From positions 1-8,264 of the forward strand of contig JAJQIP010000067.1 of the NCBI GenBank assembly GCA_021199145.1: 8,264 bases of DNA. The letters run 5' to 3'. The DNA is from Porphyromonadaceae bacterium. GTDB taxonomy: Bacteria > Bacteroidota > Bacteroidia > Bacteroidales > UBA11471. The first letter of the stretch is position 1. Each line of letters opens with the position of its first letter. A model generated the notes under the pieces. That model searched no databases, was not told the DNA's origin, and saw nothing but the letters and a program-made list of their open reading frames with translations. Below, piece by piece: positions 6,087 through 8,264 of the stretch. The position numbers and the translations under genes were made by a program.

Positions 6087-8264
6087 TTGTCTGATTCTCT
6101 ATATATAAGTTTGCCTATTCCTTCTCGTTTCGCTACCTGTTTGCCATTGACAAATAGAATAAGGCCCTTCCCTTGATGATATTTTTGTCCCTCTTTATCG
6201 TAGAGTATGGTAAGGACATTGCCGTGATAGGATACGTTGTCCAGACAGAAGTAATCCCATATACCCTCCGGAATGAGCGGATTGACCACAACAGTGCCAT
6301 CAGCCTGTGGCCTCAATCCCACGATTCCCGTGATGACAAGGTCGGCAAAAGTGGAATGGTTGTAATAACGGCTACGCTCCCTATCCCCCATAAGCCATGC
6401 TCCATTGCTCTCGTCGAGATACTCCCCAATGTAGGGCCGCCCCCTATAGTGCTGACTTTCTACATAAATCTTCATTTGCTTGAAAAAAGTGTCAGAAGTA
6501 AGTATCGGTGAGGAATAATCATTTAGATAGTTCGCCATTGCCGTCAGCGTCTGACTTGTCGCAAAGGGCCATACCGCTCCATCCCATTCACATCTGCCTG
6601 TTCCGTGTGTCCGGAATTCCGGATGGTCTCTTTCAGCTGTCGTCAGTCCGTACGGGGCGGAAAAGCCTTTCTCATCATTCACCTGTTTCCAGGCCTCATC
6701 ATATTTACCTTCGTCAGGCAAATCGAAATACCACGGAATGAAACCTATCGCCTCCCGCACAGTGGCAAGGGTATCGCCACGCAGAGTCTCAAAAAAGGTC
6801 TGCTCCTCGTTCCACAGTTTCGTTTCAATCAACGATTTCAAATCGTCCGCATCCTGGTCGTATTCCCGAACCTTGTCCTCTTCTCCAGCCAATGCGTTCA
6901 CGACGGACAAGGCACGGGCGTTGCCATACATGTAACTGTTGATAGTTGGACGGGCATAATGTTTTCTACGACCGCCACTGATGCTCTCCTCCATGCCATC
7001 CTGTACGTCACTCTGCCAATACAGTCCGTTATCTAATCTGTGACTACCCTTCCAATAGGCATACTCCTCTTCAAGTGAAGGTTTCAAACTTAGTAAAAAT
7101 TCCTTGTTTTCCAGCACTTTATAGGCTTCATAGACAGCAGCAGGATTCCATGAACTGAACTTGGTCATCTTCTCCATGGCCTTCCCGCTGTTACCGTGAT
7201 ACCACGTATTGAGGATTTGGTGCAGGTAAGTAGTATCCCTGAGCCAACGTGTCTCCATTATGTGATGACCGATGGCACAGGCTATCAGATTGTATTTGTC
7301 GGCATAGGAACGAGGGATTAGAAATTCCGTCATGCCATAACCTACAGGGGTGTGTTTAATGTGTTTCCTCAACGACCACCAACGGTAGTAATATATCTCT
7401 TCAAAATCCTTGTCCGGACAGTCAAAAAGAGGGATGTTCTTGCGCATCCACTCGGACGATTCACTATTCGGAATATCGGTGACTATATTCTCCTCCTCCA
7501 TCTTGTTGAAATAATCGACGTAATCAGCATAGTCATTATATTTCAATACAGCGGACATGGCGTCTGCGTCAGATGATGCCGTCTTGAAGTTCGCAATATA
7601 GAATGTGGCCATCGGATCTTCCTCATCGGCCCGTGGCATGTCCTCCGTTTGGTCAGCGGGAGTCTCCATATCGGGTTTGTCAAATAGGTCTCCTGTCCGA
7701 AATACGATTCGGGTAATCGCCTCTACCGGTGTGTCGAACATCTTCGAAGAGCCTTTTCCTCCGTCGACATAGTAGATACCCACATGTCCGTCAACCGACA
7801 GTTTCACCGTTATATGATAGGTTTGGTCAGGTTTGTAATTCTTGAGTATGCTACTGTAACGGGCTCCACTCTTTACTTTGAATGTCACTAAGGAATCCAT
7901 AACGATGCGGGTACACATATTCCCCCTGTCGTCAAGGAATTCAATGTTCAGCTGTCCATAACTGTTCTGAGCTGCTCTCACGTCAAAATCCACCGTGAGA
8001 TTTTTTGTCGCCGGTATCACTTTCTCCACTCTCGCATAGTCGTACGGGTCTTTGTCACTCAGGACAAGCCATTCACCCTCAAGGGAAACGGGAGCCCATA
8101 GAGGCGAATAGATGTTCCAATCCGTCATGTCAGCCAAATTACCGTATTTGCTAAAGCTGCCGTCGGCATGTGCTGTAGCCGATATCTTTACGGGTACCGG
8201 TACACTGGCCACCCATATATCCTCCTTGTTCATACTATAGGTTACCCACAGTTTTCCATCTGGA
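6083..8264 (-). CDS. Multidomain MGH1/clan GH-G-like glycoside hydrolase with propeller-like N-terminus, 5'-truncated
   Basis: The frame is open to the right edge. Codons before the first visible Met (8231-8233) read PDGKLWVTYS, continuous with MNKEDIWVASVPVPV, so this Met is internal and the true start lies outside the window. That segment resembles the last strand of a BNR/sialidase-like beta-propeller. Counting from the internal Met, residues about 36-220 look like a beta-sandwich of LamG or concanavalin type (alternating strands, from DWNIYSPLW to FYIANFKT) with an acidic loop at 183-206. Residues about 225-640 look like an (alpha/alpha)6 barrel of the MGH1/GH63/GH37 kind: YYYRWWSLRKH at 281-291, DGMEESISGG at 412-421 (D412 a candidate general acid), RPTINSYMYGNA at 428-439, CEWDGAVWPFATSQT at 548-562, YIGEYLDESNGAW at 601-613 (E604 or E608 a candidate base) and YNHSTFADLVITGIVGLRP at 624-642. 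A C-terminal beta domain follows, NPLIPEG onward. Substrate and CAZy family cannot be assigned by eye. An exported or surface location is inferred from the partner esterase; the signal peptide is outside the window. Confidence 0.8.
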   Translation of the reverse strand, partial: PDGKLWVTYSMNKEDIWVASVPVPVKISATAHADGSFSKYGNLADMTDWNIYSPLWAPVSLEGEWLVLSDKDPYDYARVEKVIPATKNLTVDFDVRAAQNSYGQLNIEFLDDRGNMCTRIVMDSLVTFKVKSGARYSSILKNYKPDQTYHITVKLSVDGHVGIYYVDGGKGSSKMFDTPVEAITRIVFRTGDLFDKPDMETPADQTEDMPRADEEDPMATFYIANFKTASSDADAMSAVLKYNDYADYVDYFNKMEEENIVTDIPNSESSEWMRKNIPLFDCPDKDFEEIYYYRWWSLRKHIKHTPVGYGMTEFLIPRSYADKYNLIACAIGHHIMETRWLRDTTYLHQILNTWYHGNSGKAMEKMTKFSSWNPAAVYEAYKVLENKEFLLSLKPSLEEEYAYWKGSHRLDNGLYWQSDVQDGMEESISGGRRKHYARPTINSYMYGNARALSVVNALAGEEDKVREYDQDADDLKSLIETKLWNEEQTFFETLRGDTLATVREAIGFIPWYFDLPDEGKYDEAWKQVNDEKGFSAPYGLTTAERDHPEFRTHGTGRCEWDGAVWPFATSQTLTAMANYLNDYSSPILTSDTFFKQMKIYVESQHYRGRPYIGEYLDESNGAWLMGDRERSRYYNHSTFADLVITGIVGLRPQADGTVVVNPLIPEGIWDYFCLDNVSYHGNVLTILYDKEGQKYHQGKGLILFVNGKQVAKREGIGKLIYRESDK

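Noticed and set aside
8231..8233. ATG on the minus strand as the start of the glycosidase
   Set aside because: The frame is open upstream to the window edge and the upstream residues continue a conserved-looking motif. There is also no signal peptide after this Met.

Overview
The window looks like a piece of a Bacteroidota (probably Bacteroidales) chromosome. Three things suggest this. The five gene products resemble Bacteroidales-type proteins. A TAnnTTTG-type -7 promoter element lies just upstream of dxs. The start codons have A/T-rich leaders without a good Shine-Dalgarno sequence. The right half is carbohydrate-degradation gene content of the kind this phylum carries in its polysaccharide loci. 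Base composition looks moderate, with no clear shift between the two halves. I cannot name a genus with confidence.

Left half, plus strand. The window opens inside mutS2 (5' end cut off), which ends at 1885. After a 107-bp gap comes dxs (first enzyme of the MEP isoprenoid pathway), then after 50 bp nfo (endonuclease IV). These are housekeeping functions: ribosome or DNA quality control, isoprenoid precursor supply and abasic-site repair. All three have intact signature motifs, and the nine endonuclease IV metal ligands fall at the E. coli residue numbers. dxs has its own likely promoter, and nfo may be read from it as well.

Right half, minus strand. Two genes overlap by 4 bp (ATGA). The upstream one runs off the right edge. 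Its reading frame is open past the first visible Met, so the full protein is longer than 716 residues. The visible part is a short propeller-like tail, a beta-sandwich-like region and an (alpha/alpha)6 glycosidase-like domain (MGH1 or clan GH-G type). The downstream gene encodes an exported alpha/beta hydrolase of the acetyl-xylan-esterase-like group with an STN-like domain at its N-terminus. Together they look like the distal end of a glycan-degradation operon, one enzyme cleaving a glycosidic bond and the other removing ester decorations. The substrate cannot be read from the sequence. No SusC/SusD pair or regulator is in view.

The two halves converge at 4781/4785, where the stop codons of nfo and the esterase are separated by only 3 bp and no intrinsic terminator is visible. 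I saw no tRNA, rRNA, CRISPR array, insertion sequence or long repeat. No intergenic stretch exceeds about 110 bp. The most interesting material is the domain architecture of the two right-hand enzymes, not a clearly new system.
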